Positions 20,424 through 31,736 of a stretch of 64,000 nucleotides of DNA are shown here, in pieces. The position numbers and the translations under genes are program-made. The stretch covers positions 496,001 to 560,000 of the forward strand of contig JAYWVB010000003.1 of NCBI GenBank assembly GCA_039881045.1. The letters are read 5' to 3'. The notes beneath the pieces were generated by a model, which saw only the letters and a program-made list of their open reading frames with translations, did no database searches and was not told the origin of the DNA. Numbering within the stretch: position 1 is the first letter of the stretch; each line of letters starts with the position of its first letter. The stretch is from Chaetomium olivaceum (lineage: Eukaryota; Ascomycota; Sordariomycetes; Sordariales; Chaetomiaceae).

Positions 20424-22770
20424 TAGCGGAAGCTCACTGGCAGGTGGTGGAGGTTGATGGCGACAGATTCATTGCAGCCGCGCCCAGCGTCTCCGTGCCC
20501 CTTGATCAACTCCCTGATTGTGTTACCGTTTTCGCGGTTAAAACCACCGCCGAACCCGTCACAGCGGAATGGGTGCAGCATGCCCTCGCTGATCTTGACT
20601 CCGACGACGTCTTCAACAATGCCCTTCCTAGGAGCTGTTCTCTTTGTCTCGGCTGACCACCGGCACCCCTCCTTAACTGAATCCGCCCTCCAAGTCCTCG
20701 CGAGCCGCGGGGCTGTCTGGATCAAGACTCTACCAGATACTGTGAACCTCAGTCCTGGGCCCCATCTGACGCGCAATTGCACTCTAGCGCCTGTGCTAAG
20801 GCTGTACGATGACACTCAAAACGCATTGCTTCATCCCCTCTGTCTCGGACCGGAAGGGTAAGTTGGAGTTCCCTCTCTATGGTAGGTACCTATGTGGAAC
20901 AGTTGCTGACCCAATACAGTAAGTTTGTCGAGCTGAAGGTCGCAGGTGCCCATTAATATCTACACTTGCGATAGCGGTGCCCTCCCGCGCCGGTATTGCT
21001 CCAACTCCCAGTCTCCCTCTCAACGGGTTCCGAGTCGCCGTCAAGGACATCTTCGAGATTGAAAACGTGCGCATTTTAGTTTGCAACAGCGCGTACTACG
21101 AGTTGTATGATGCGCCCACAAAGACGGTAGCTTGCATCGAGTGCTTGATTGTAGCTGGCGCCGTGATCGTTGGCACTACGAAGTTGGCCTCATTTGCGGC
21201 AACCGAAGAGCCGGTCGAGTGTATTGACTACGACGCACCGTGGGGCCCCCGAGCCGACGGATACCAGTCTCCAGCTGGAAGTAGCAGTGGCAGTGGAGCT
21301 GCTATGGCTGCGTACGAGTGGCTGGATATCACCATCGGCTCGGATAGTGAGTTTCCTGCGTGGAGCAGAGCTGTAACAGTAGCATAGCTAATGATCCCTT
21401 GTAGCAAGCAGAAGTGGAAGACGACCGGGACATTGGAACGGATGTTTCGCTATGCGACCTACTCACGGAGTGTTGCCGCACGAGAGATATGTGAAAAGCT
21501 TCAAGCGTGTCTCTCTAGCAGCTTTGCATTGCGCCTCGCTAACCTTCTTCCAGGCAGTTTGACGTTCCCACCTTCTACGGCCGAGAGACTCAGAAGTGGC
21601 GGTACTTCGCAAAAAGCTGGTACGGGAAGGCTCTAAACCCTCCTAAGACATCGGTATCATCCCCCATCATTCTACCATCCGAAATGATAACATCACTGGG
21701 GGTTACTGATAGACTTGTTATGCAAGGGCGCGCCGGCAATCATATACCCCACCGATTACATGGCTCTCATCTCAAACAAAGTCTAGCTAGATGTTATCGA
21801 TGCGTCCGTCAAGGACCTAGAAGCCTCGCTCGGGGTCGCTCATCAGAAGATCTCGTTTAACGAGCTGTGGAATCTCACCGCTCCCGAAGCCGCACAGGGC
21901 ATGTCCTTGCAGGAATTCATGAAAGACGTGAGGCTCTGGCATAGGGGTTGATTGGCGCTCGATAGTTCGGTTTCCTGACTGTGGACTCATATACAGGCCT
22001 GTCGGAATTCTTTCTTCCAAGATGACTACCACAGCCTCGACAAGTTCCGAGCAGAATACATGGAGAAGTTTGGCAAGCAGCCCTACATCAGCCCGCCAGT
22101 CCGTTGGCAATGGTAAGAGCCCCATCTTTATTATTAGATCAGAGCTCAGATGGAATAACAAGCCCGAAGGGAGCTATCTTCCAAGATCACAACCAAGGAA
22201 CGGAATGAAGCATGCGAGAGGCTTGAGGTGTACCGAAAGTGGTTCACGGAGCATGTCCTACAAGAAGGGACAAAGGACACCATCGTTCTCATCCCGACTG
22301 AGGAGATCTCGCCCCGTTACCGCGACGAGCGGCCAGCGTGAGTGCACATCGAGACTCCCAAGAACCGGGCTTTGTTAACAGCATTTTAGGAAACATGTCA
22401 ACTCAGTGGGGGTACCTATGCTCTTCATATCTCCTATTCTTGGAGCGCCGGAGTTCACCGTGTCGAGTGAGTGACGTCGTATTTCCACAGTGCTAGGTGG
22501 AAGCTCTTGCTAACACAGCAGTGCACGTGAAGTTGGACACTCACCGTTCCTATCCAAAATCACGGGAAAGGAGAAAAAGCTACCAATTGTTATATCCTTG
22601 CTCACTTCCCCTGGCAAGTGCTGCGATTTGCTGCATTTGTGCACCCCTAGGAGTGGATTGTATTCTAACTCCGTATAGGACGTGACCTCGAATTGATCGA
22701 TATTGCACATGAATGCTTGCTTAATAGCGGTCGTCCTACGGCTGTCAAGCCGGGGAAGGACATGTTTTAG
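20424..22770 (+). pseudogene. Amidase-signature enzyme gene, interrupted (frameshift plus in-frame stop)
   Basis: Amidase-signature family hydrolase related to fungal secondary-metabolism amidases. Visible exons: about 20424-20857, 20946-21346, 21405-21504, 21554-21653, 21727-21927, 21997-22112, 22170-22337, 22390-22466, 22533-22613 and 22679-22770. The catalytic Lys is in VAVKDIFEI, the Gly/Ser-rich signature is PAGSSSGSGAAMAAYEWL, and the nucleophile region reads SDTSRSGRRPGHWNGC across the 21347-21404 intron. The C-terminus is SGRPTAVKPGKDMF, then TAG. Two introns appear to be GC..AG (21505-21553 and 22614-22678). Lesions: one extra C at 20622-20624 shifts the frame, and TAG at 21784-21786 stands where Gln (CAG) fits between SNKV and LDVID. 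The TAG is a CpA-to-TpA change, as RIP makes. The first exon(s) upstream of 20424 are unclear. Confidence 0.8.
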
Positions 22771-23326
22771 CTTGTGGCTTCCTCATGGGGACAAGGCAGA
22801 AACTCCCATCTTTGTTGTTTTTTGGGGTCATGGAGCGAGGGGATGATTTAGGGAGTGCTCTTTGCGCCTGGCTACCTAAGCAGATGCTCCCGGTAGGTAA
22901 CGTACCAGATGATGGCGTACCTCTCCAGACGGTACAAATCGCAGGCTCCCCCCCGTATCCACCGCGATCACGGTAGCCGGTGTTTTCTTTCGTCCTTTCT
23001 TTCCTCAGTTATTCAAGCAATTCGATCAACCAGTTGGCTCCACGCCGCAATCAGGTCTGTTATCTGATCCTGAGATTCTGCCTTGTTTACTCATGGCACG
23101 GCACCTGAAGGATACAAGGCCCAACCTCGTACTGGTGGCATGTTCAAGCCCCTCAGCTGTTTTATGGCTGGGCCTCGGCCCCGAATACTGTGCGAGCCAC
23201 ATGCCAAGTCCACGCAACGGAACCTCCCTTCATGCAGCTGAAATCCTTCCTCCGGATATAATAATTACCGCAATCGTCGTGGTTGTCTGACAACCATCCC
23301 CCAGACTTCATTTTGAACCATTCAAG
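22771..23326. other. Intergenic region, no gene seen
   Basis: Promoter side of the alpha/beta hydrolase. Open frames here (for example 23093-23290) are short and unsupported. Confidence 0.4.
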
Positions 23327-24705
23327 ATGGCAACCCAAGCAGACGCAGATTTTCTCAACGAACCGCGCTTCAACCGGACCTTTGAATACACCCCGCCTGG
23401 TAGCACGTCAGGGCCATTCAAGGTGAAATATGCCGACTATGGCTACCGCAATGAAGCCCACCCTGAGCAAGAACGCATCATGCTCTTCTCGGGGCCTCTG
23501 ATGGGGTCTCGCCTGGTGCTTGCGACCAAGGACGCCCTAGCCATCAAGCACAAGATCCGGATCATCAGCGCCAACAGGCCCGGGATGGGGGGCACCGACC
23601 CCGTTGCTCCCAAAGACAGATTGACCATCTGGCGAGGTAAGTTCTCCCTCACCCCTGAAAACCAAAGAAAACTACCATTGCCACCCTTACTAAGTACTAA
23701 CAACACCCACCCAGACGCCATCCCCGCCCTCCTGCAACACCTACACATCCGCCACCTGCACGTCATCCTCGCCCACTCCGGCGGCACCGTCTACGCTCTC
23801 GACCTCATCCTGCACCACCCCCCTCCTCCTTCCCAACCCCAACCCCAACCCCTTCACCATCCCATCCCCATCCCCATCCTCACCATCACCACCATCACCT
23901 GCGGCACCCTCTCAAACACAAACACAAACACAGCAAAGTAATAATAGTCCCACCACTCTCCTAGCCCTCGGCGCCCCCTGGATCCTCCCCGCCCACACCT
24001 CCTCCGTGCCCCTCGCCCTGCTGCAATCCCTCCCCGCCAGCCTGATCAGCCACACCGACAAGCTGGTGCGTCTCGTCGGCGGGCATGTCGCGCCCGCGCT
24101 GGGGACCTCGGCGGGGGTGTTGGGACGGCTGGGAGGCGCGTCGGCTTTGTGGAGTGGTGCGACGACGACGGTTGTGGCTGGGGATGGGGCTGGTTCTGAG
24201 GCGGAGGGTGGTGGTGGTGGTGGTGGGACTGGTGGGGAGGCGGGTTCTAACGGTGGGGGTGGGGTGGAAAGGGGTTTGCGGGAGGTGAAGGAGGAGGAGA
24301 GGGTGTGGCCGGGGGTGTTGAAGCGGATTTATGAGGAGGGGGTTATGGGGGTCGGATGATGCATTATTGTTGTTGCAGAAGGGCGCCGCGGCGGGAACGG
24401 GTTGGGGGGGTTGGGGGGACTATGACGGGCTGGTGCCGAGGCTGGTGGAGGGGTTGAGGGCGGCGGACAGGAGGGTGCGGCTGGAGGTGTTTTATGCGGA
24501 GACTGATACGCTGACGGGGGATGGGGGGGTGGCGTCTAAGGCGGGGAAGTGGTTTGATGGGCTCTGGGAAGGGGATGTGCGCGGCGTGGTGGAGTATGGC
24601 AGTAGGACGGTCAAGGGGGCGGATCATGATGGTATTTGGTGGTTGAGATGGGGAGCGGTGCAGCAAGTGTTTGAGGCGGTAGGGGATTCGGACTCCCGGG
24701 CATGA
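23327..24705 (+). CDS. Alpha/beta-hydrolase fold protein, with two frameshifts
   Basis: Exon 1 is 23327-23636, then a 78-nt intron (GTAAGT..CACCCAG) and exon 2 from 23715. The N-terminus (MATQADADFLNEPRFNRTFE) leads into a core with an oxyanion-type loop (FSGPLMGSRL), NRPGMGGTD, and a nucleophile elbow AHSGGTVYAL (Ser as nucleophile). The acid and His probably lie in FYAETDTL and KGADHDGIWW. A Pro/His-rich simple-repeat insert (23810-23940) loses the frame, and the correct frame resumes at LALGAPWILPAH. A second shift sits in a G5 run at 24347-24351, where one G too many separates YEEGVMG from SDDALLLLQKG. Removing one base at each site gives 432 residues. The Gly-rich insert in the lid region (GSEAEGGGGGGGTGGE) is unusual. 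Substrate unknown. Confidence 0.75.
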
Positions 24706-24907
24706 CGAAGTCTGAGATATATGAGCTTACACCGATTGGATGTAGTTGGCGCCTAATGATAGGACTCAACACAAAGCGGGGTGTAAGGTGAAAAGGAATC
24801 ATTTCACGTTACATTACCCGGCACCATGATACCAGCTTCACTTTCCTTTCCATTCCATCCGTATCAAGTTCTAATAGTATCTATTCGGGGTATGCTGGTT
24901 TCCTGGG

Positions 24908-25762
24908 TTAATCTATGACAACGTTAAGCCTGTTCTCGAAGGGCAATAAAGGGTTGGGCAAGTCATGGCCTAGAATATAATGGTTGGCTTCGGTGTTTCC
25001 TTGATGGTCCTTGCAAGGGTCGCCAAATATCTTTTCCACTTCTTCGACCGACATCAAGCCAATCTCCCCGCCTTGGGGCGCTATAACAATATCCCCTTTT
25101 TCATGATACTTCTTTTTTCGAAGCTCATCCAGAACTTGTTTCCAGGTACCGCTGCACAATTTGACGCAGAACAGTTCGAGAAGGGTCATTGACTCTGGCA
25201 GCGTGTTGAGGAAGACTATTAGTTTGGATAGGTCGACACGGATCTTGTCAAGATAGATATGGGTGAGCTTCGCTTGGACCCTCGGCCCCAGAACTTTGGG
25301 CAGATCTATAATGCCCCTTTCTTCTCGGATCCTTACGCGCATTTTGACGTTTTGCGGGTTAGAAGCGCCCAAGCAGGCAGATAGGAACCCGTTAAGATCG
25401 CTCTCGCTGGGATTTGTGTGGATGGGAGAAAAGTGGAAAGTCCTCAAATGCTGCATACTCAGCGAGACCTCTTCCCGGGTATCTGGGGTGAGCGCTAGAC
25501 ACATGCCTTTCGGGGCCTCTAAGTGAACAGAGAAGCCAGTGAGAAAAACGGGAAAGCGTGCGAGGTTCATGACCAAATCTGCAATACATTGGTAGCTAAT
25601 AGGTATGCCGAGGTGACGGACACCCGCATACCCGCTTGAAAGCGGCGTGAGCACATGACGGGTCAATGAGCTCCAGATATCAGGGCTGGCCGGTATCGGC
25701 AGTATGTGTACCTTGTTAGTCTCCCAGCTATCAGTAAATCGTAAGTGCCGCGCACCTGGCAT
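24908..25762 (-). CDS. Leucine-rich-repeat / F-box-like protein, possibly 5'-incomplete
   Basis: One open frame of 284 residues from the ATG at 25762. Leu-rich segments with spaced polar turns (VRHLGIPISYQCIADLVMNL, LTHIYLDKIRVDLSKLIVFL, MTLLELFCVKLCSGTWKQVL) resemble the C-terminal scaffold of fungal F-box proteins. No F-box is seen. The start lies close to a possible 3' splice site (CCAG at about 25755-25758), so an upstream exon with the F-box may exist or may have been lost. Role unknown; substrate recognition by an SCF ubiquitin ligase is only a family guess. Confidence 0.55.
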   Translation of the reverse strand: MPGARHLRFTDSWETNKVHILPIPASPDIWSSLTRHVLTPLSSGYAGVRHLGIPISYQCIADLVMNLARFPVFLTGFSVHLEAPKGMCLALTPDTREEVSLSMQHLRTFHFSPIHTNPSESDLNGFLSACLGASNPQNVKMRVRIREERGIIDLPKVLGPRVQAKLTHIYLDKIRVDLSKLIVFLNTLPESMTLLELFCVKLCSGTWKQVLDELRKKKYHEKGDIVIAPQGGEIGLMSVEEVEKIFGDPCKDHQGNTEANHYILGHDLPNPLLPFENRLNVVID

Positions 25763-26774
25763 CCCCCCACGAACCTCAGTTCTACCCTGAGGCCCCTAGG
25801 CCCTCGCAGCCCAAGCTCCGACTCTTACACCGCGTGCACACCATTTAACAGCACATCCATTGTTGAACCCCCCTTACAGGGGACAAACCTGACTCAGCGC
25901 CGTTCCGCGCGTAGATATGTACATACAACTGAGCCAGCGGTAGGGGCCTCAGCAGGCACAGTCTTGGGCGGGGGAAGAAGTGGTTTGGCAGGCCGTCGAG
26001 TGTCCGCTCGCTGCCGAGGTAGTATGCTCCGCGTAGCCTTCGGGGAACGGCTCGGGCGGACTAGACTCGTGATGCAGGGTGTGGGAGTGGTTTTGGTATT
26101 ATAATGTGCTCTTGATTCAGGTACCTAGCTAAAAAAAAATTCTGGCGTTGTCCGAATCATGGAAGAGGTAGTATTACACCCATTTCGCACTTCCCTTGCA
26201 TGTTCGTGGTTCGTCTGGTGACAGGAGACAGCCCGGTCACGCCGGGGTCAAACCGTCAAACAGCACGCTGGCGTCCCCGCAACGGCCTGCTCAGGCTCGC
26301 AATCAGGTCCTCCCTTTTGTTGTGGGGCTTTCTTGGAAGGGTACCTTGGGCATAATATGTGTGTGTGCCCCTCTAGACAGGACGCGAGTTGCATGGGACC
26401 ATTGCCTGATCACGGCTAGCGTGACCTTGGCGGAGGGTAATGAAATGTGCGTAGCACAGAGCGTGAAGGTCCCTTTCTCCCGTCCACCGACATTTTACAT
26501 CTCTCTGTATTTGTCTTTTGATTTCTAAGCAGGGAAACGCTCTCTAAAGCCGAACAGAGGGTGAAAACCTTCCATTTACCGCCAATGCCATGTCTCCGTA
26601 TCTGATCTTCGATTTCTAAGCTGAACCAGAACATGGGAGACAGGCCCTGGTACTCTCTCCATGCCACCAGACCAACTCCTTCATATTCCGCCGATATTCC
26701 CTTCCCATCCTTATATTTACTTAATAGCAACTCATCGGAAAAGTTTCATATTCTTTTGAACAGTAACAATAACC
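25763..26774. other. Divergent intergenic region, no gene seen
   Basis: About 1 kb between the LRR-like gene and the SDR gene. It should hold both promoters. Frames present here are short and unsupported. Confidence 0.4.
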
Positions 26775-27834
26775 ATGTCGAACCTCGAGGCTGCTCGACT
26801 CTTTTCTGTCAAGGGATTGGTGGCTGTAGTCACAGGCGCTGGCTCCGGGTTGGGTGAAGTCATGGCTAATGCTCTGGATGTGAACGGTGCATCAAAAGTT
26901 TTCATTCTCGGCCGGCGAGAGTCCAAACTCGGGGAGGTAGCTTCCAAAGCCGTGTGTCACATTATTACCTTCATACTCTCGCCCATTGCTGATTGCTTCT
27001 TGTTAGAAAAATGGTTCCCTCATCCCGGTCGTATGCGATGTGAGCTCGAAAGAGTCCTTGCAGGCTGCAGTGTCCACCATCAAAAACCAAACGCCATTCG
27101 TTAACCTTGTCATCGCCAACTCCGGCTATCTCGGGGAGGTCACCAACATGGCACCCAGACCGGCAGAGCAGACTGTCGCCGAGCTCCAACAGGAGCTGTG
27201 GGACAAAACGACCTACGAAGACGCAAGCAAAGTCGTCAGCACCAACATAGCCGGCTCGTACTTCACGTTCCTTGCCTTTCTGGGGCTCCTGGGCGCTGGA
27301 AACACGCACCTGGACAGCGTCGGGAAGATCGGGCTGCTGCAGAGCCAGTTCATCTGCACCACCAGCTTTGGCGGCCTGTCCCGAGCCGAAGCCCCCAGCT
27401 ATGTCTACAACGCGAGCAAGGCTGCGCTGAACCACTTGACCAAGACTCTGTCGTCAGAGTATGCTAGGCATAGGATCCGGGCGAATGCCATTGCGCCGGG
27501 CATGTTCGTCACGGAGATGACCGAGGTATGTGAGAAGAAGAAATCAGGCCCTTTAGCTGTTGAGTAAAGCTTATATCACAGTAGGCCCATACCCCGGAGG
27601 GGAATATTAGTGCCGTCGGCTCAATGTCGTGGCAAGCAATTCCGGCTACGCGAGCAGGTACAGAAGAGGTATGTCAATGCTGGAGTTGGATTGGCCAAAA
27701 CGCTAATTTGATGGCGCTGCAAGGACATCGCCGGTGCTGTACTTTACTTGGCATCTCGGGCAGGTTCCTTTGTGAACGGGTGCATTCTGCTACCAGATGG
27801 CGGAATGCTTTCTGTTCGCCCTGGGTCTTACTAG
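26775..27834 (+). CDS. Short-chain dehydrogenase/reductase
   Basis: Classical SDR using NAD(P)H. Four exons: 26775-26951, 27007-27525, 27585-27668 and 27724-27834; introns of 55, 59 and 55 nt, all GT..AG in phase 0, giving an intact 296-residue protein. Cofactor motif VTGAGSGLGEVMAN near residue 20, with the downstream ILGRRESKL (two Arg after the second strand, favouring NADPH). The structural motif is IANSGYLG, the catalytic Ser is in CTTSFGG, and the Tyr/Lys pair is in YVYNASKAAL. The C-terminus has the usual IAPGMFVTEM and LPDGGMLSV. Related to fungal ketoreductases of the RhlG/versicolorin-reductase type. The substrate cannot be told from sequence, and there is no biosynthetic cluster around it. 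Confidence 0.9.
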
Positions 27835-30346
27835 GGTTGCGGCCAATTTTGAAGTAGAAGTTACCCAGGTACCTTACCTATGTATCCATGGTGTCTCTCT
27901 GGCCAGGGTCGCCGGTGATGTACACATAGAAGGATAAAGCGTGGGATATGGCAGTTTGGTGATGGATTTGAGCGTGCGTAGACTGGTCCAACTGGTAACG
28001 GCCAGAGCCCCGGCGCTATAACTAAGGTAGGAAAATGAAAGATGTGCCTGATTCCGTTTCACTGATGCGATTTATGAAAGTGATTCTCTGCTCTCGCGAG
28101 AATTCTAGTTAATAGTACCTATTTAGAGATACCAACCCCTTGGTATTATAGATTCCCTAATTGCTGACCAGCAGTGAGAAGAGAGAATAGATGTCAGGTG
28201 ATTCCCGCTAGCGCTCCTCAAGCTATCCCCTCCCGCACACCCAGACTTTTCTTCAATCCGCCATCTCGCACATATGTCGGGTCCACTTGCACCGTTCGCA
28301 ACGATAGTTCCGGCATACCATGCATCGTGCTGTCTCCATGTTTTCTCCTTCACCCCCCCCCCCCCCCCCAACCCCACACTGGCAACAGCGCCAGCGCTTG
28401 ACGCAGTCGGCTTCCACGCAAGGGTAATCCGTGGCGTGGGACAGTGGTATTTTGACTGTATTCGCCCGAGTTGGCATCACCCGCGAGCAACCATTCGGGT
28501 TTCGTTCCGCTTCGTTGTTGGCACACTGTATGAGCATCAGTGAGGAGTAAGGATGCAAAAAAGTCGGGTGTATGAAGTGAACCCAGTGACACATGGCTAA
28601 GGTATTATGAGATGTCTAGCTGCTAATGGCAACTATGATGGGTCGGTCCGCAGTCGTTACTGATAGGGAGGCTGGTGGGGGTTTTGACGCGAATGTGCTT
28701 TGTGGTGTATGTACTTGACGGTTGTTGTAGACTTGGGTACCGGTGGTTAAGGCAGGTAAAGATTGTAGATGGTGTGACGACGGTGGGTTCCAAGTGCGCA
28801 ATAACCTTTAGGTTCGTTGCAAAGTGAGCAGCTTGACTGGGTAATACGGTTAATACCTATCGAGATGCTAGATTGTAAACCACTCGGGGAGCTATTGGGG
28901 CCTTTAGTAGCTAAAGAGACATGCTGTTTTGGTAACGAGTAAGCAGTTACCCTCAAATCATCATCACCTGGAGTAACGGACACAAGGAAGGTAGTAGTGT
29001 CATGTGGACTTTAGCCTGCCTGATTCACATATGAGACCGTAATTCTTTGATGGGGTTGGTGAAGCTTGTGTTAGATGCTTGAATGCTGTGCAGGAGGCAC
29101 ATAAATAATGCGCGGCGTGACGAGCTCTGGGGCCAAAGGTTCATGTTCGACTCAGAATGCGTCCCCACATATGATCTTCTTCAGCGGTCCGCCCCCCGGG
29201 AAACAAGCTAAACCAGCTCCGATGGGAGATTACCGGGTAGCTTTTGACATTCTGAGTTTGCTACTGTTTCGTTCTAGTCACAATAATAGCTACCTATCGA
29301 GGGCAATGGTTTGTTATCGCAACCTTGTTTCAACGTCGTACCACTCCACGCCAGGTGCGTTTGGTCCGGTTAGAATGAATGCCCCAGGTTTTCTTCGCAG
29401 CACAAAGTGCGATAAGATTTTGTCGTCTGAAAGTTTCATAAGCAACCGCGAACCATGAAACAGAAACAGAGGCAGACCTGTCGTTGAGGATAGCCCCGGC
29501 TCCTACGGCCAAATACTGCCGGAATCGGCACCGTGCCCACTTTTCCGGCTTAAGGACCGAGACTCTCGACACAGGAAAGGTATTTGGCGATATAAGTCTC
29601 GCTTTTAGGTAATATGTGGCGGTCTAACCTGGATGCTGAAAGCTAAAAGCCACGGTAAATAGGTATCCAAACATTATTGCAAACTTTCTATAGATATCGT
29701 CGGATTGTGTGACGCTGCGTATTAATCGTAATCAAGCCCACTGGCAGCATCCCGGGCTGAATCACATTCGGATTCGCGAAATTCGAGTTGTATGTATAGA
29801 TAGTATAGTACATATAAGGCAGGTGATGACTCCCCGGCTTTCACACTGTTTTCGTGGTCTTTTCGGGCAGAGGCAGGTTTTGTGCTAGGTGGTGACCAAG
29901 AAGTACACACCTGGCTAGTCTGCCTTGCATGCCGCCACGTCGGCTTTGCATGAATGAGGTTACCGTTTGTCCAATACCGTTTCGAAGCGAGGGGACTCCA
30001 AAATGCAGTATGCATGCATGACCTTCAGGCTTCGGTGAGGCTCTGCAAAAGGCATTTATGACCTTGACCTTTTCGTCACAGCATTGTCCCATTTCCATAT
30101 TGAACTATTTTTTAATTTTGCATCGGGATTGAAACAAGTTGGAAAGGGGCAGCAACAGAAGAAGCACTAGCCTGAAAGTTGTTGGGACCAAGACAGCGGC
30201 GCCTGACAGCCTCCCAATTGGGACAATTTCCTGCTGCCTTCAATCCCTCCGCTCAGTCGCTTGAGCCGTCTGATATTCCTGCCAGCACAGCCCAGGTCTC
30301 GTCACATCGACAGCAGGCCACCGCCGCGAAAACCCACCCGGTAGCG
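27835..30346. other. Gene-poor region, 2.5 kb
   Basis: No gene supported on either strand. It includes a 17-nt C run (28353-28369). The frames at 28174-28594 and 29108-29572 are open by chance as far as I can tell, with no domains, no Kozak-like starts and overlapping alternatives. The last few hundred bases should hold the promoter of the DUF6601 gene. Confidence 0.4.
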
Positions 30347-31474
30347 ATGAAATCCCCAGAAACATCAATCTCGCTCCACGAAACGCCGCGCAGCATCCCA
30401 ACCCGCCCGCCGCCCTTCCCCCCCGAAGCCGAACTCGTCGACTGGAACCCCCCAACCGCCCTCAAGTCCAAGTCCAAATCCCCCTCCCCAACCCCAACCC
30501 CAACCCCAACCTCCGCCTGCGACGCCGCCCTCACCAGCACGCTCCCCACCGTCTTCCTCGACCCTCTCACCTCCCAGCTGCTCCCCACCTCCTCCCACCT
30601 CCAGACCTTCCTCCGCGCCGACCTCTCCCTGGCCCGCCTCGACACCGTCTACCCGCACCTGTGGTGGGCGGGGCGCCAGTTCCCCGCCCGCCCGCTGCAC
30701 CGCCAGGTGCACGAGCTGGGCCGGTCCGTCGCGCCGACTTCGCGTGCCGACCTCCACCTCGTCTGGTGTCCGCGCTCAAGGCGGCTGTTTGTCAAGCCGT
30801 TGCCGGCGTACTTGCTGTCATATGCTTGTTGGGCGGGGAGAGTGAGTAGGGATAGGGATCTGGATGCGTGCGCGAGGGGGTTTTTGTTGTCGTATGTCTG
30901 GCTGGTGAGGGATGAGTTGGATTGGGCGGTGGCGAGGGATGCGAGACTGTTGCCGGAGGGAGTGAGCTGGGTAGATTGGCGTGGGTTTGTGGAGGTGTTG
31001 GTTGGGGGTAGGGGGTTGGATGTGAATGGGTTGGTGGGTGTGCATCGGCGGTTTCATTATGGAGAGTTGAGGGTCAACCGGCTGGATCATTTGTGTTGGC
31101 TCCGGCTTGGGGATTCGTCAAGTGGACTGCAACTGCTTCGGGGGTATGGTGGGTTGTTGCCGCCGAGTTATAGTGACTTTTTTCGGAAGCGGTTTGGTTG
31201 GATCATTATCACGTTTGCGTTCTGTAATACCGTGTTGTCGGCGTTGCAGGTCGGGCTCGCTACGGAGTCGCTGAGCCCTATGAGGGCGATGCAAGATGTG
31301 TCAAGCGGGATCGTGATTTTTAGTTTGGTTGTTTTGTGTCTCACCGTGGTGGTTCCTTTCGTCCTGTACGTCGGATTATTCCTGTTCTTCTTGGTCAAAA
31401 CGCTGGGCGATAGGGCAGTTAGGGAGCAGAAGAGGAACATCTGGGCCAGGGGGACGACAAGTGGTAGTGTTTGA
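30347..31474 (+). CDS. DUF6601 membrane protein
   Basis: Single exon. I take the ATG at 30347 (MKSPETSISLHETPRS); the frame is open further upstream, but without an ATG. The 375 residues start with a Pro/Ser/Thr-rich region that includes a SPTPTPTPT run. The conserved DUF6601 core follows: VFLDPLTSQLLPTSSHLQTF, LHRQVHELGRSV, HLVWCPRSRRLFVKPLPAYL, then YGELRVNRLDHLCWL and YGGLLPPSYSDFFRKRFGWI. Two C-terminal membrane helices (WIIITFAFCNTVLSALQVGL and IVIFSLVVLCLTVVVPFVLY) precede a short basic tail. The family is fungal and its function is unknown. Codon usage shifts from C-rich to G-rich across the gene, but the frame is continuous. Confidence 0.85.
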   Translation: MKSPETSISLHETPRSIPTRPPPFPPEAELVDWNPPTALKSKSKSPSPTPTPTPTSACDAALTSTLPTVFLDPLTSQLLPTSSHLQTFLRADLSLARLDTVYPHLWWAGRQFPARPLHRQVHELGRSVAPTSRADLHLVWCPRSRRLFVKPLPAYLLSYACWAGRVSRDRDLDACARGFLLSYVWLVRDELDWAVARDARLLPEGVSWVDWRGFVEVLVGGRGLDVNGLVGVHRRFHYGELRVNRLDHLCWLRLGDSSSGLQLLRGYGGLLPPSYSDFFRKRFGWIIITFAFCNTVLSALQVGLATESLSPMRAMQDVSSGIVIFSLVVLCLTVVVPFVLYVGLFLFFLVKTLGDRAVREQKRNIWARGTTSGSV

Positions 31475-31736
31475 GGACCTGGGGCGGATTTTCTTGACAC
31501 TCAAAACAAACCTCTTTGTGATTTGTGACTTGATGGCTTGAAGGGACAATACTCGACAAGCACAAGATCATATATGGCATCGCGTTTCCCTTATTTTCTC
31601 TCATAGAGGTACGTACATACCTTAAGCACCAATTACCACGACACTTCAAGACTTAGGCTAATAATGAAATTCTAACAGATGCCAATACATTAAAACCGGC
31701 TAACTTAAGATACCCTACCTGACTTGCACAGTTGCA

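Noticed and set aside
20920..20974. A micro-exon plus a 29-nt intron in the amidase
   Set aside because: Too short for a fungal intron; a single 88-nt intron (20858-20945) keeps the frame and gives the expected LAIAVPSR join.
22467..22600. Apparent frameshift in the amidase before the PFLSKITGKEKK segment
   Set aside because: Resolved by using the later acceptor GTGAAG (exon from 22533), which restores IGHSPFLSKITG in frame; no lesion there.
24331..24370. A 37-nt intron as explanation of the hydrolase frame change
   Set aside because: The donor (GTTATG) is poor and the size too small; one extra G in the G5 run explains it better.
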